Part shown: positions 8,032-16,598 of the stretch, in pieces
How the letters are laid out: every line of letters starts with the position of its first letter
How positions within the stretch are numbered: the first letter of the stretch is position 1
Assembly (NCBI GenBank): GCA_034679985.1
Contig: JAXITR010000011.1
Location: 1-52,279, forward strand
Direction: 5' to 3'
Length of the DNA stretch: 52,279 bases
Origin: CAMDTE01 sp034679985
GTDB lineage: Bacteria > Bacteroidota > Bacteroidia > Flavobacteriales > Schleiferiaceae
Program-made: the position numbers and the translations under genes
Notes under the pieces: generated by a model
Database searches by the model: none
What the model was told of the DNA's origin: nothing
Seen by the model: the letters and a program-made list of their open reading frames with translations, nothing else

Positions 8032-8661
8032 TCAAAACGCAAAACCCATGTCCACCACCAACTGATTGAGGCGGTTGTCCGAAGGGATAACGAGGTTTCC
8101 GGGAAGTGTGATGTTGGTGGTGTACGGAGTTAGATTGCCTTCGTACCGAACATTCAATTGAACTTTTTTGCCAAATTGCAAACCCACTCCTGCCTGGGCA
8201 CCCCAAGTACCTGCAGTTTGCGGGTCAAAATTGGTGATGTCGTTCCAGGAATTGATGTTGGCGCTCCAAACCGGCGCCACAAAAGCACGCAGAAATCCCA
8301 ATTTTACGCCCACTTGAACGGGCAGATCCACCCGGCTTACAGGATTGGTAATTTTTGCGCCAACTTGGCCTTGACCGTCGGTAAAGGTTACCTCGTGGGA
8401 CAAGCGCGTGTAAACCAACTCTGGCTGTACGTACACCATCAAAACCTTGAGGCGCGCATACAAACCGGCGTGCCAGCCCCCCGTTCCCACGGCATCTACC
8501 TCTTGCCAGTTTTGCGGCAAATTGGCCGGATCAATGTCCGACTCAATGGCTCCGTAGTTGGCGCCAATCAAGCCGCCGTATTGGAAAATCTGAGCATGAC
8601 TTGCTGCAGAGCCGGCGGTCAGCACCAAAGCGGCTAATGCAAATTTCAGCGTAGTTTTCAT
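8032..8661 (-). CDS. Outer-membrane beta-barrel protein
   Basis: This 209-residue protein has a clear signal peptide (MKTTLKF...AASHAQ, cleavage near 24). The mature part has alternating amphipathic strands and ends VVDMGFAF with a terminal Phe, as expected for a small outer-membrane barrel of the Bacteroidota porin-family type. Motifs such as GLIGANYG and GVGLQFGKKVQLNVRY fit this family. ATG 8661 is chosen over an upstream in-frame ATG at 8697 because the signal peptide starts there and the upstream part overlaps purC. Substrate unknown. It ends just before the strong terminator. Confidence 0.8.
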   Translation of the reverse strand: MKTTLKFALAALVLTAGSAASHAQIFQYGGLIGANYGAIESDIDPANLPQNWQEVDAVGTGGWHAGLYARLKVLMVYVQPELVYTRLSHEVTFTDGQGQVGAKITNPVSRVDLPVQVGVKLGFLRAFVAPVWSANINSWNDITNFDPQTAGTWGAQAGVGLQFGKKVQLNVRYEGNLTPYTTNITLPGNLVIPSDNRLNQLVVDMGFAF

Positions 8662-8681
8662 GGCTGTGGTTTTCAGGTGTC

Positions 8682-9608
8682 TTATAAATGTACGCAAAAA
8701 GAACGAACGGCTGACTCCAGCTGGTGCTCCTCTTGGTTCAACGCAGCCTTCTCAAATTTCGTGCCCGTCATGCGCTCGTACAACGCAATGTAGCGGCTGG
8801 TGATTTCTGCAATGAATGACTCCGGCAACACCGGGGGCGCCTGTCCTTCTTGCCCTTGGAAACCATTTGCGATGAGCCACTGGCGCACAAATTCCTTGGA
8901 CAGTTGCTGCTGGGGGGCGCCGGCAGCTTGGCGCGCTTCGTACCCGTCGGCCTCAAAATAGCGACTGGAATCGGGGGTGTGAATCTCGTCGATCAAGACC
9001 ACGGTGCCGTCCGGTAATTTGCCGAATTCGTACTTGGTGTCCACCAAAAGGAGTCCGCGCTCGCGCGCCATGGCCTGGCCGCGCGCAAAAAGGGCACGTG
9101 TGTAGGCTTCCAACTGCAGGTAGTCCTGCTCCGCCACAATACCTTGCTCCAGGATGGCCTCGCGCGAAATGTCTTCGTCGTGGGAGCCCAAGGCGGCTTT
9201 GGTGGTGGGCGTAATGATGGGTTCCGGCAGGGCGTCGGACTCCCGCAAACCTTCCGGAAGCGCAACGCCGCACAGGGTTCGTCCGCCGGCCGCGTAGGTA
9301 CGCCAGGCGTGGCCGGACAGGTATCCCCGGATGACCATTTCTACCTTGAACGGTTCTGCCTTGTGGCCCACCGTCACGAGCGGATGGGGAGACCCCAGGC
9401 GCCAGTTGGGGACGATGTCTGCCGTCGCCTCCAAAAAATGACCGGCCATTTGGTTCAAAACCTGCCCTTTGTAGGGGATGGGTTGGTCCAAAACCACGTC
9501 AAAAGCGGACAGTCGGTCCGACGCCACCACCGCCAACAGCCCGTTTGGAAGCGTGTAGACGTCGCGCACTTTACCGCGGTAAAAATCCAATTGGCCAAGT
9601 TGAAGCAT
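8682..9608 (-). CDS. purC: Phosphoribosylaminoimidazole-succinocarboxamide synthase
   Basis: PurC (308 residues, the longer eukaryote-like bacterial form) joins aspartate to CAIR with ATP in purine synthesis. Signatures: the N-terminal YRGKVRDVYTLPNGLLAVVA phosphate-binding region, SDRLSAFDVVL, then VIRGYLSGHAW and a C-terminal RQWLIANGF segment. ATG 9608 begins 20 bases after the phoH stop, suggesting co-transcription. It is cytoplasmic. No other pur gene is in the window. Confidence 0.97.
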   Translation of the reverse strand: MLQLGQLDFYRGKVRDVYTLPNGLLAVVASDRLSAFDVVLDQPIPYKGQVLNQMAGHFLEATADIVPNWRLGSPHPLVTVGHKAEPFKVEMVIRGYLSGHAWRTYAAGGRTLCGVALPEGLRESDALPEPIITPTTKAALGSHDEDISREAILEQGIVAEQDYLQLEAYTRALFARGQAMARERGLLLVDTKYEFGKLPDGTVVLIDEIHTPDSSRYFEADGYEARQAAGAPQQQLSKEFVRQWLIANGFQGQEGQAPPVLPESFIAEITSRYIALYERMTGTKFEKAALNQEEHQLESAVRSFCVHL

Positions 9609-9628
9609 AGGAGAGGCTTGCGTTTGAT

Positions 9629-10645
9629 TTACGGTTGAGGCTCGGAGGGAGCTGATTTTTTGGATTCGCCGGAGACCTCGGCGGCATCGGATTTGCGGGA
9701 TTCGTCCAACCGGTCGTAGGCCGCAATGATGCGTCGAACCAAGGGATGGCGAACGACGTCGCGCTCGTTGAGGTCCACGCGGGCGATTCCCGGGATGCGG
9801 TCGATGATTCGGAGGGCTTCCGGCAAACCGCTGGGGACTTGGCGGGGCAAATCGCGCTGGGAAGGGTCTCCGGTGATGATGAACCGGGCGTTGCGGCCCA
9901 TTCGGGTCAGAAACATTTTGATCTGGGCGGGCGTGGTGTTCTGGGCCTCGTCCAGAATGACGAAGGCGTTGTCCAGGGTGCGGCCGCGCATGAAGGCCAA
10001 AGGCGCAATTTCAATGGTTTTGTTCTCCAAATACTGCACCAAGCGCTCCGCGGGAATCATGTCCCGAAGGGCGTCGTACAGCGGCTGGAGGTACGGATCC
10101 AATTTTTCCTTCATGTCTCCGGGCAAAAAACCCAGATTCTCCCCGGCTTCCACCGCCGGACGCGTCAGCACAATGCGGCGAACTTCCTTGTTTTTGAGGG
10201 CGCGCACGGCCAGCGCCACCGCGGTGTAGGTTTTTCCGGTTCCGGCAGGCCCCAAGGCAAAGAGCATGTCGTTCTCCTGAAGTGCTTCCACCATTTTGCG
10301 TTGGTTGGCGGTGCGCGCTTTCACCAGAATTCCGTGCACGCCGTGCACAATCACTTCGTCGTGCGCGGCCAGTTGATGCAGCACCTGCGGGCCGGTTTCC
10401 TGCACAATGCGGTCCAGCTGATCCTCCGTGAGCACCTGAAAACGCTGAACGTGCAGCACAATGAGGTGGAGTTTTTCTTCAAACTGAGCCACGTCGTGCG
10501 GATCCCCGCTCAATTTGATGTCATTCCCCCGCGCCACCACCTTGATTTTGGGGAAATACGAGCGCAGTTGGTTCAGGTATGCGTTGTGTGCGCCGAACAC
10601 CGCAGCGGGGTCGACATCTTCAAGGGAAATGGACTTCTCAATCAA
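9629..10645 (-). CDS. phoH: PhoH-family ATPase
   Basis: This 338-residue P-loop ATPase of the PhoH-like (PhoL) type has an N-terminal KH-like region, Walker A GPAGTGKT at 132-139 and Walker B VILDEAQN at 229-236. The family is linked to RNA metabolism and ribosome maturation; the E. coli homologue YbeZ partners with YbeY, which is not seen here. Start: in-frame ATGs at 10690 and 10684 lie upstream of a TACTTTTG promoter element (10671-10678), so a transcript from it cannot contain them. The TTG at 10645 fits the family N-terminus (IEKSISLEDVDP) and is chosen. Start confidence is moderate. Confidence 0.93.
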   Translation of the reverse strand: MIEKSISLEDVDPAAVFGAHNAYLNQLRSYFPKIKVVARGNDIKLSGDPHDVAQFEEKLHLIVLHVQRFQVLTEDQLDRIVQETGPQVLHQLAAHDEVIVHGVHGILVKARTANQRKMVEALQENDMLFALGPAGTGKTYTAVALAVRALKNKEVRRIVLTRPAVEAGENLGFLPGDMKEKLDPYLQPLYDALRDMIPAERLVQYLENKTIEIAPLAFMRGRTLDNAFVILDEAQNTTPAQIKMFLTRMGRNARFIITGDPSQRDLPRQVPSGLPEALRIIDRIPGIARVDLNERDVVRHPLVRRIIAAYDRLDESRKSDAAEVSGESKKSAPSEPQP

Positions 10646-10656
10646 GGGGGAATCGG

Positions 10657-10664
10657 TACCTTTA
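10657..10664 (+). promoter_or_regulatory. Possible -7 element for the SAM-hydrolase/gldFG/dnaN operon
   Basis: TACCTTTA differs from TAnnTTTG in the last base. It is 24 bases before ATG 10689 and faces the phoH promoter. Confidence 0.4.
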
Positions 10665-10670
10665 TGCACG

Positions 10671-10678
10671 CAAAAGTA
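10671..10678 (-). promoter_or_regulatory. -7 promoter element for phoH
   Basis: The minus strand reads TACTTTTG, a full match to TAnnTTTG, 25 bases before the chosen TTG start. It decides the phoH start because nearer in-frame ATGs are upstream of it. Confidence 0.55.
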
Positions 10679-10688
10679 CGGCATCCCC

Positions 10689-11489
10689 ATGATAACCCTC
10701 ACTACGGATTTTGGACCCAAGGACCCCGACGGCGCCGCCCTGCGCGGAACCGTGTGGCGGGAGATGATCCAGTTGGGTTTTTCCGTGCCGGTGGTGGACA
10801 TCACGCATGCCGTTCCGCCCCGCAACCTTCTGGACGCCGCGTACATCGTTCGGTTGAGTTACCCGCACTACCCCAAAAACTCCGTGCACGTGGTGCTGGT
10901 GGACAGCGCCCCGTCTGCAGACGTTTTCCCCATTGCCTACCGCGCGGACGGCCACTTTTTTGTGGGCATGAACCACGGAGGCATGGCGCTGATTCGGCCC
11001 GACGCCCTCCCAGAATCCCTGGTGCGGTTGCACGCACCGGAGGGCAGTAGACACCCCTCCGAAACCGTTGCGCTCGCCGCTGCGCGGCTCGCGCGCGGAC
11101 ACCAACTGGCAGACCTGGGCACGCCCCTCGCCCACTGGAACACCCTGTCCCTCCCGGAGCCGCGCGTTTTGAACGAAGGCGCCGCCGAATGCATCGTACA
11201 ATTCATTGACCACTACGGCAACGCAGTCACCAACGCCACGCGTTCTTGGGTAGAATCCCTGGCCGCCGGACGCCCCGTCCACGCCATGGTGCGCGGCCGT
11301 AAAGTCTCCCGCTGGCCGGAGTCCCTGCGCGACGCCGGAAAACCGGGCGACCTCTTTCTGCGCTACAACCGGGGCGACTACTTGGAAATTGGATTGTCCG
11401 AACCGGACACCAAAGCCAACACCGCGGCCTCCCTCATGGGATTAGAGGCCAACACGTCCATCCCCTTGCTCTTTGGGAATGCACGCTGA
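10689..11489 (+). CDS. SAM hydroxide adenosyltransferase family protein (DUF62)
   Basis: This 266-residue cytoplasmic protein is of the SAM hydrolase/chlorinase-fluorinase fold family. Conserved signatures: the N-terminal ITLTTDFGPKD, VVDITHAVPP around residue 38-47, a HVVLVDS strand and a C-terminal FIDHYGNAVTN. Family members split S-adenosylmethionine to adenosine and methionine using an activated water; a halogenase role is not implied. ATG 10689 is 24 bases after a possible promoter. It heads a tightly packed run ending in dnaN, and its stop overlaps the next start. Confidence 0.88.
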   Translation: MITLTTDFGPKDPDGAALRGTVWREMIQLGFSVPVVDITHAVPPRNLLDAAYIVRLSYPHYPKNSVHVVLVDSAPSADVFPIAYRADGHFFVGMNHGGMALIRPDALPESLVRLHAPEGSRHPSETVALAAARLARGHQLADLGTPLAHWNTLSLPEPRVLNEGAAECIVQFIDHYGNAVTNATRSWVESLAAGRPVHAMVRGRKVSRWPESLRDAGKPGDLFLRYNRGDYLEIGLSEPDTKANTAASLMGLEANTSIPLLFGNAR

Positions 11490-11868
11490 TTCGCACCCCA
11501 CGGCTGAAGCGCCAAGCGGCTCTTCCCGATCGCCCCAGCGCGCTGCCCCCTCGCAAGAAACCGCAGCGCCCGCCGCGTGCGTTCGCTGGGTGCAGCTGAC
11601 CGTGGATCCCGCAAAGCACGCCGTGTTTTTGCACCTCTTCAAAACCTACCAAAGCCAAATCCAAAACTTCCCCGGATGCCGTTCCGTGGAACTGCTGGAA
11701 GGCCCCGAAACGGGTCAATTTTTCACCCTCAGCCGGTGGTCTGCAGAATCCGATTTGGAAAACTACCGAACATCCCCACTATTTGCCGAAATTTGGCCCC
11801 CGGTCAAGGCCACGTTCAGCGCTCCGGCGCGTGCGTGGACCGTCCGTCCTGTAGCAATTCCTGCCTAA
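11479..11868 (+). CDS. ABM-domain protein (antibiotic biosynthesis monooxygenase-like)
   Basis: This 129-residue protein has a low-complexity, proline/alanine/serine-rich N-terminus (about 1-30) and then a single ABM-type ferredoxin-like fold. Typical features are WVQLTVDPAKHAVFLHLF, FPGCRSVELLEG, and FTLSRWSAESDLENYRTS. Family members oxidise small aromatic substrates, degrade heme, or act as stress proteins, so no substrate is assigned. ATG 11479 overlaps the SAM-hydrolase gene end by 11 bases; an ATG at 11473 is an alternative. The gldFG gene follows after three bases. Confidence 0.72.
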   Translation: MHADSHPTAEAPSGSSRSPQRAAPSQETAAPAACVRWVQLTVDPAKHAVFLHLFKTYQSQIQNFPGCRSVELLEGPETGQFFTLSRWSAESDLENYRTSPLFAEIWPPVKATFSAPARAWTVRPVAIPA

Positions 11869-11871
11869 GCC

Positions 11872-14313
11872 ATGCGCGCCCTCGTACTCAAAGAAATCGC
11901 CAGCTTCTTCGCCACCATCACCGGCTACGCCGTTTTGGTGGTCTTCCTTGCCCTGACCTCCTTGTTCTTGTGGCTCTTCCCGGGTGAATTCAACCTGTTG
12001 GACAGCGGCTACGCGCAACTGGACGGCCTGTTCATGCTGGCACCCTGGGTATTCCTATTTCTGATCCCCGCCCTGACCATGCGCATGCTGGCGGACGAAC
12101 GTCGGTTGGGCACCCTGGAACTGCTCCTCACCAAACCCCTGTCCGACGGTCAAATCGTTTTGGGTAAGTTTTTGGCCGGATTGGTTTTGGTGGCCTTGGC
12201 CCTCCTGCCTACCCTGATCTACGCCGTGACCGTCTACCAACTGGGGAATCCCACCGGCAACATGGACTTGGGCAGCGTGGCCGGCTCCTACGTGGGGCTG
12301 TTTCTCTTGGCCTCCGCCTACCTCAGCATCGGGCTCTTTGCGTCCTCGCTGACGGACAACACCATTGTGGCCTTCATCGGCGGCATGCTGGGCAGTTTCT
12401 TGCTGTTCGACGGCCTCGAACGCATGGCGGACTTGTCCATCTTCCAAGGCATCCAGCTCTTCATCCTCCAGCTGGGCATGAACGAGCACTACCTCTCCCT
12501 CTCGCGGGGCGTTCTGGACAGTCGGGACATCTTTTACTTTGCGGGAATTTCCGCCCTCTTTCTGGGCGCCGCTCGCTGGGTCCTCATGCGCCGCGGAAAC
12601 AGCAACAAACCCGCCCGGGACTGGGCCGTGCTCGCGGCTGTGGTGTTGGCTGTGAACGTGGCTTCCCAATGGGGCCACTTCCGCTGGGACCTCACCGCAG
12701 AAAAGCGCTATTCTCTGGGCAAATCCACGTTGGCGCTCCTGGAACAAGTGGACGAGCCGCTGCTCTTTACCGTTTATCTGGAGGGTGACTTGCCCACGGG
12801 TTTCCAACGTTTGAAGCGCGAAACGTTGCAAATGCTGAACGAATTCCGGGCGGAAAACCGACTGGTTCAGTTCCGATTGGTGGATCCTTCCGAGTCCGAA
12901 GACGAACGGGACCGCGCGGAAGTGTATCAGCAACTGCGCACCAAAGGACTGGGCGCCGTGCAGGTAGAGATCAAGGAAAAAAATGGCGTGCGCAACGTGG
13001 AGTTGTTTCCGGGGGCCGTGGCCTCCTACGGAGACAAGGAAACGGTGGTGTTGCTGCTGACGGAGCAGTTTGCGGTGGCGCCGGAGGCGCAAATCAATGC
13101 GTCGGTGCAAAACCTGGAGTACGCCTTGGCCAACTCCTTGCGCCAGTTGGTGGTTCCGGACCGTCCGCGCGTGGCCTTGCTGGAAGGACACGGCGAGTTG
13201 CCCCGCCCAAAATCGGCGAGCTTGGAATACGAATTGTCCAAAAACTATGCCGTGGAACGCTTCAATCTGCGGGAGTTTGTGGTGGACAGCGTGACGAATC
13301 AGCTGTCCTTGGTGCAGCAACAACTGCGTTTGAATACGTACCAGTTGGTGGTCATCAACAAGCCCACCCAACCGTTCAGCGACCTGGACAAGTGGCTGCT
13401 GGACCAGTACATCATGTCCGGAGGCAAGGTAATTTGGGCGGTGGACGCGGTGCATGCGGAAATCGATAGTTTGAGCCGCGCACCGGAATTTCTGGCCTAC
13501 CCGCAGTGGGACGCCCTGCGCCTGAGCGATCAGCTCTTTGGATACGGCGTGCGCGTGAACACCAGTTTGGTGCAAGACCTGGTGGCGGGGGGCGTGAACG
13601 ACCGTCGGGCCGTGCACCGGTGGGTGTATTTCCCGTTGCTGATGGCGCAAACCAAGCACCCCATTTCCAAGGACTTGAACGCCGTGCGCGTGGAGTTTGG
13701 CACCTCCCTGGACACCGTTGCCGTTCCCGGCGTGAAGAAGACCGTCTTGCTGCAGTCCTCGCCCTACGCCAAGCGCCAGGCCACGCCCAGCGTGGTGAGC
13801 TTGCGCACACTGTACGAGGAGCCGGTGGAAGCCACCTTCCAGGACCGCTTGTTGCCCATGGCCGTGCTGCTGGAAGGGAAATTCCCGTCTGTGTTCAAAA
13901 ACCGCATTGCGCCCAACAACGAGGAGGGCAAACAAATTCCGCTCCTGGCGGAAAGCAAGCCCACGCAAATGGTGGTGGTGGCAGACGGCGATTTGGCCAA
14001 GAACCAACTCAACGTGGTGAATCCCAACCTCGCCCGCGGAGTGCCCTTGCCCATGGGCTACGATCAGTACACGGACATGCAGTACGGAAACTCCAATTTT
14101 GTTCTGAACGCCGTGGACTACCTGTTGGACAGCCAAGGGCTCATTGGGGTGCGCAGTCGTGAAGTGAAATTGCGCCTACTGGACGCCCAACGGGTGGCCC
14201 GCGAGGGTTCCTTCTGGAAAACCCTGAATACCGTATTGCCGCTGGCCCTTGTGGCTCTGGGCGGTTTCTTGTTCCGCCTCAACCGCAAACGACGTTACTC
14301 CACTCCCCGATGA
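11872..14313 (+). CDS. Fused gliding-motility ABC transporter protein GldF-GldG
   Basis: The 813-residue protein joins two parts that are separate genes in Flavobacterium johnsoniae. Residues 1-240 form an ABC-2 type permease with about six membrane segments (GldF-like; MRMLADERRLGTLELLLTKP is characteristic). From about 255 the GldG-like part begins with one membrane helix, RWDLTAEKRYSLGKST, a periplasmic ABC-auxiliary region with ALLEGHGELPRP and IMSGGKVIWAVDAV, and a C-terminal membrane helix (about 783-803). It should work with an ATPase (GldA), which is not in this window. GldAFG is required for gliding in F. johnsoniae but not in every species. The stop overlaps the next ATG by four bases. 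Confidence 0.9.
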   Translation: MRALVLKEIASFFATITGYAVLVVFLALTSLFLWLFPGEFNLLDSGYAQLDGLFMLAPWVFLFLIPALTMRMLADERRLGTLELLLTKPLSDGQIVLGKFLAGLVLVALALLPTLIYAVTVYQLGNPTGNMDLGSVAGSYVGLFLLASAYLSIGLFASSLTDNTIVAFIGGMLGSFLLFDGLERMADLSIFQGIQLFILQLGMNEHYLSLSRGVLDSRDIFYFAGISALFLGAARWVLMRRGNSNKPARDWAVLAAVVLAVNVASQWGHFRWDLTAEKRYSLGKSTLALLEQVDEPLLFTVYLEGDLPTGFQRLKRETLQMLNEFRAENRLVQFRLVDPSESEDERDRAEVYQQLRTKGLGAVQVEIKEKNGVRNVELFPGAVASYGDKETVVLLLTEQFAVAPEAQINASVQNLEYALANSLRQLVVPDRPRVALLEGHGELPRPKSASLEYELSKNYAVERFNLREFVVDSVTNQLSLVQQQLRLNTYQLVVINKPTQPFSDLDKWLLDQYIMSGGKVIWAVDAVHAEIDSLSRAPEFLAYPQWDALRLSDQLFGYGVRVNTSLVQDLVAGGVNDRRAVHRWVYFPLLMAQTKHPISKDLNAVRVEFGTSLDTVAVPGVKKTVLLQSSPYAKRQATPSVVSLRTLYEEPVEATFQDRLLPMAVLLEGKFPSVFKNRIAPNNEEGKQIPLLAESKPTQMVVVADGDLAKNQLNVVNPNLARGVPLPMGYDQYTDMQYGNSNFVLNAVDYLLDSQGLIGVRSREVKLRLLDAQRVAREGSFWKTLNTVLPLALVALGGFLFRLNRKRRYSTPR

Positions 14314-15341
14314 GCCGATTGCTCCGCAAACCCAAAACGCTCCTGTTGTTGCTCGCCGGCACCGCTTTGGTCGGTTACGGCTTGTACCGTTATTCGCTCT
14401 CTTTGGGAACGGACCACCGCGAACAGAACTACGATTTTTCGTACCGGGACACCGCGTCCGTAGACCGCATTGAGATTTGGGACAAGACGCCAGACACCGT
14501 GGTGCTCTCCCGCGAAAACGGACGCTGGATGGTGAACGGTAAGTATCCCGCTCGGCCGGACGCCGTGGACGTGTTGCTGGAAACCTTCCACCGCATGGAG
14601 CTGCGCAATTTCCCGCAGCAGTCTGCCCTGCCCACCATTGTTCAATCCCTTTCCACCTACGGCAAGGAGGTTACGGTGTACGCCAACGGCGACGAGGTGA
14701 AGCATTTTTACGTGGGAACGGAAACCCCGGACATGCTGGGAACCTACATGATGCTGCAGGGAGCGGATCAGCCCTATGCGGTGCACATTCCCGGCTTCAA
14801 CGGCTACCTGAGTTCCCGCTTTTTCACCCGCGAGGATCTGTGGCGGGACCGCACCCTTTTTGGCTTGGAGCACCGGGACCTGCGTGAGGTGCGCATGCGC
14901 TATTTTGATTCGACGTCGGCCTCCGTGGCGCTGACCCGAGCGGACGACGGCAGCTACGCCGTGTACCCCCTCCTGGCCAACGGACAGAAGGGCGCTCCCC
15001 TGGCCCAACCGCGAGATTTGTCGGTGCAGGCGGCCTTTGCCGCCTACCGCACGCTGATGTACGAAGGCATGATCATCCCGTCGGATAAAGTTTTTGGCAA
15101 ACAAGACAGCTTGCGGAAGAGTCAACCGGTTTTCGAATTGTACCTTCGCTCCAAGGACCAAGATTGGACGCTGACGGCCTACCACGTACCTGGTGATCCG
15201 GAAGCGGTGCCCTTTGAGGGCGCGCCGGCATCGCGCTTTGACCCGGATCGATACTACGCTTTTGTGAGCGACGGTCGGTTTGTGTTGATCCAACGCCACG
15301 GTTTTCAATCGGCCTTGTTTTCCCTTCGTTCGTTCCGTTAA
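14310..15341 (+). CDS. DUF4340-like membrane-anchored protein
   Basis: This 343-residue protein has one N-terminal membrane helix (about 10-28) and a large extracytoplasmic domain. Short repeats of the type VDRIEIWDK...VVLSRENGRWMVNGKYPARPDAV are typical of the DUF4340 family, which is commonly encoded next to Gldg/ABC-auxiliary genes. ATG 14310 overlaps the gldFG stop (ATGA), so the two proteins are probably made in step and may form one envelope complex. Function unknown; a role with the ABC system is inferred from context. Confidence 0.8.
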   Translation: MSRLLRKPKTLLLLLAGTALVGYGLYRYSLSLGTDHREQNYDFSYRDTASVDRIEIWDKTPDTVVLSRENGRWMVNGKYPARPDAVDVLLETFHRMELRNFPQQSALPTIVQSLSTYGKEVTVYANGDEVKHFYVGTETPDMLGTYMMLQGADQPYAVHIPGFNGYLSSRFFTREDLWRDRTLFGLEHRDLREVRMRYFDSTSASVALTRADDGSYAVYPLLANGQKGAPLAQPRDLSVQAAFAAYRTLMYEGMIIPSDKVFGKQDSLRKSQPVFELYLRSKDQDWTLTAYHVPGDPEAVPFEGAPASRFDPDRYYAFVSDGRFVLIQRHGFQSALFSLRSFR

Positions 15342-15345
15342 TTTG
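15338..15345 (+). promoter_or_regulatory. Possible -7 element close to the dnaN start
   Basis: TTAATTTG (one mismatch to TAnnTTTG) lies five bases before the dnaN ATG, with CTTG 19 bases upstream as a possible -33 element. If used, the mRNA would be nearly leaderless. Confidence 0.4.
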
Positions 15346-15350
15346 CTCCT

Positions 15351-16472
15351 ATGAAATTCATCGTCTCCAGCGGCCAATTGCTCCGCTCCTTGCAATCGAT
15401 CTCCGGCGTCATCAACAGCAACAACACGTTGCCGATTTTGGACAACTTCTTGTTTGCGCTGGCTCCTTCTGCGTTAAAAATAACGGCGTCGGACCTGGAA
15501 ACCACCATGAGCACCACCGTGCGCGTGGAAGCAGACGGCGACGGTTTGGCGGCCGTACCGGCGCGCATTTTGCTGGACACCCTCAAGTCCTTTCCGGAGC
15601 AGCCCCTGACCTTCACCTTTGACGCCAAGGCGGGTGCTGTGGAGATCAGCAGCGATTTTGGTAAGTATTCCGTGGCTTTTGTGGACGGATCTGAATTCCC
15701 GCAACTTCCAGACTTGGAAGACGCCAGCTCCGCTGAATTGCCCGCGCACGTGCTGACCACGGCCATTCAGAAAACCCTGTTCGCCGCCGGCAACGACGAG
15801 TTGCGCCCCGTCATGAGCGGCGTGTTTTTCCAGTTTGCAGCGGACAGCCTCACCTTCGTGGCCACCGACGCCCACAAATTGGTGCGCTACCGCCGCACGG
15901 ACTTGGGCACGGACCACACCGCGGAGTTCATTTTGCCCAAAAAGCCGTTGAATTTGCTGAAGGGATCCGTGGGCAACGGCGCCAACACGGTAACCATTAC
16001 CCACACCGCAGCCAACGCTCGTTTTGAGTACGACGACACCGTCCTCACCTGCCGCCTGATCGACGGAAAATACCCCAACTACGAGGCGGTCATCCCGCGG
16101 GACAACCCGAACAAAATGACCCTGGACCGCACGTCCTTGCTGAGCTCCACCAAGCGCGTGTCCATTTTCGCCAACAAAACCACGCACCAAATTCGCTTCA
16201 AGGTGGCGGGCAACGAGTTGCACATTTCCGCTGAAGACGTGGATTTTGCCAACAAGGCCCACGAACGCTTGACGTGCCACTACGAGGGCAACGACATCGA
16301 AATCGGCTTCAACTCCCGCTTCATCGCAGACATGTTGGGCAATCTGGAATCCGAGGAAGTGCGCATTGAATTGTCTTCGCCCAACCGCGCCGGACTCATC
16401 GTTCCGTCCGACGGCACCGAAAACGGCGAAGATATTTTGATGCTGGTGATGCCGGTGATGCTGAACAGTTAA
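15351..16472 (+). CDS. dnaN: DNA polymerase III beta subunit (sliding clamp)
   Basis: DnaN (373 residues) forms the ring-shaped dimer that tethers replicative polymerase to DNA. All three clamp domains are present. The N-terminal MKFIVSSGQLLRSLQSISGV, the central FAAGNDELRPVMSGVFFQF and the C-terminal VLMLVMPVML-type ending (here ILMLVMPVML) are standard. It is separated from dnaA and sits at the end of a gldFG operon; I recall this linkage in other flavobacteria. It may have its own promoter at 15338-15345. Confidence 0.98.
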   Translation: MKFIVSSGQLLRSLQSISGVINSNNTLPILDNFLFALAPSALKITASDLETTMSTTVRVEADGDGLAAVPARILLDTLKSFPEQPLTFTFDAKAGAVEISSDFGKYSVAFVDGSEFPQLPDLEDASSAELPAHVLTTAIQKTLFAAGNDELRPVMSGVFFQFAADSLTFVATDAHKLVRYRRTDLGTDHTAEFILPKKPLNLLKGSVGNGANTVTITHTAANARFEYDDTVLTCRLIDGKYPNYEAVIPRDNPNKMTLDRTSLLSSTKRVSIFANKTTHQIRFKVAGNELHISAEDVDFANKAHERLTCHYEGNDIEIGFNSRFIADMLGNLESEEVRIELSSPNRAGLIVPSDGTENGEDILMLVMPVMLNS

Positions 16473-16598
16473 TCGGCTCAAATTGAACGGATTGGATGCG
16501 TAACGATCATCCTACCTGCCCAATCCAGCAACAAACACCCGCTTCGGTTCCACTGCTGCACCATCGCTGCCTAAAAGCCGCCTAACCGCCCCACCGCA

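Noticed and set aside
10689..11489. Fluorinase/chlorinase for halogenated metabolites
   Set aside because: The fold family is the same, but there is no biosynthetic context; the hydrolase branch is far more common.
12055..14136. A 693-codon open frame on the minus strand
   Set aside because: It is antisense to gldFG; the GC-rich third positions keep the opposite frame open. The product has no recognisable domain and unusual composition (His/Gln-rich).
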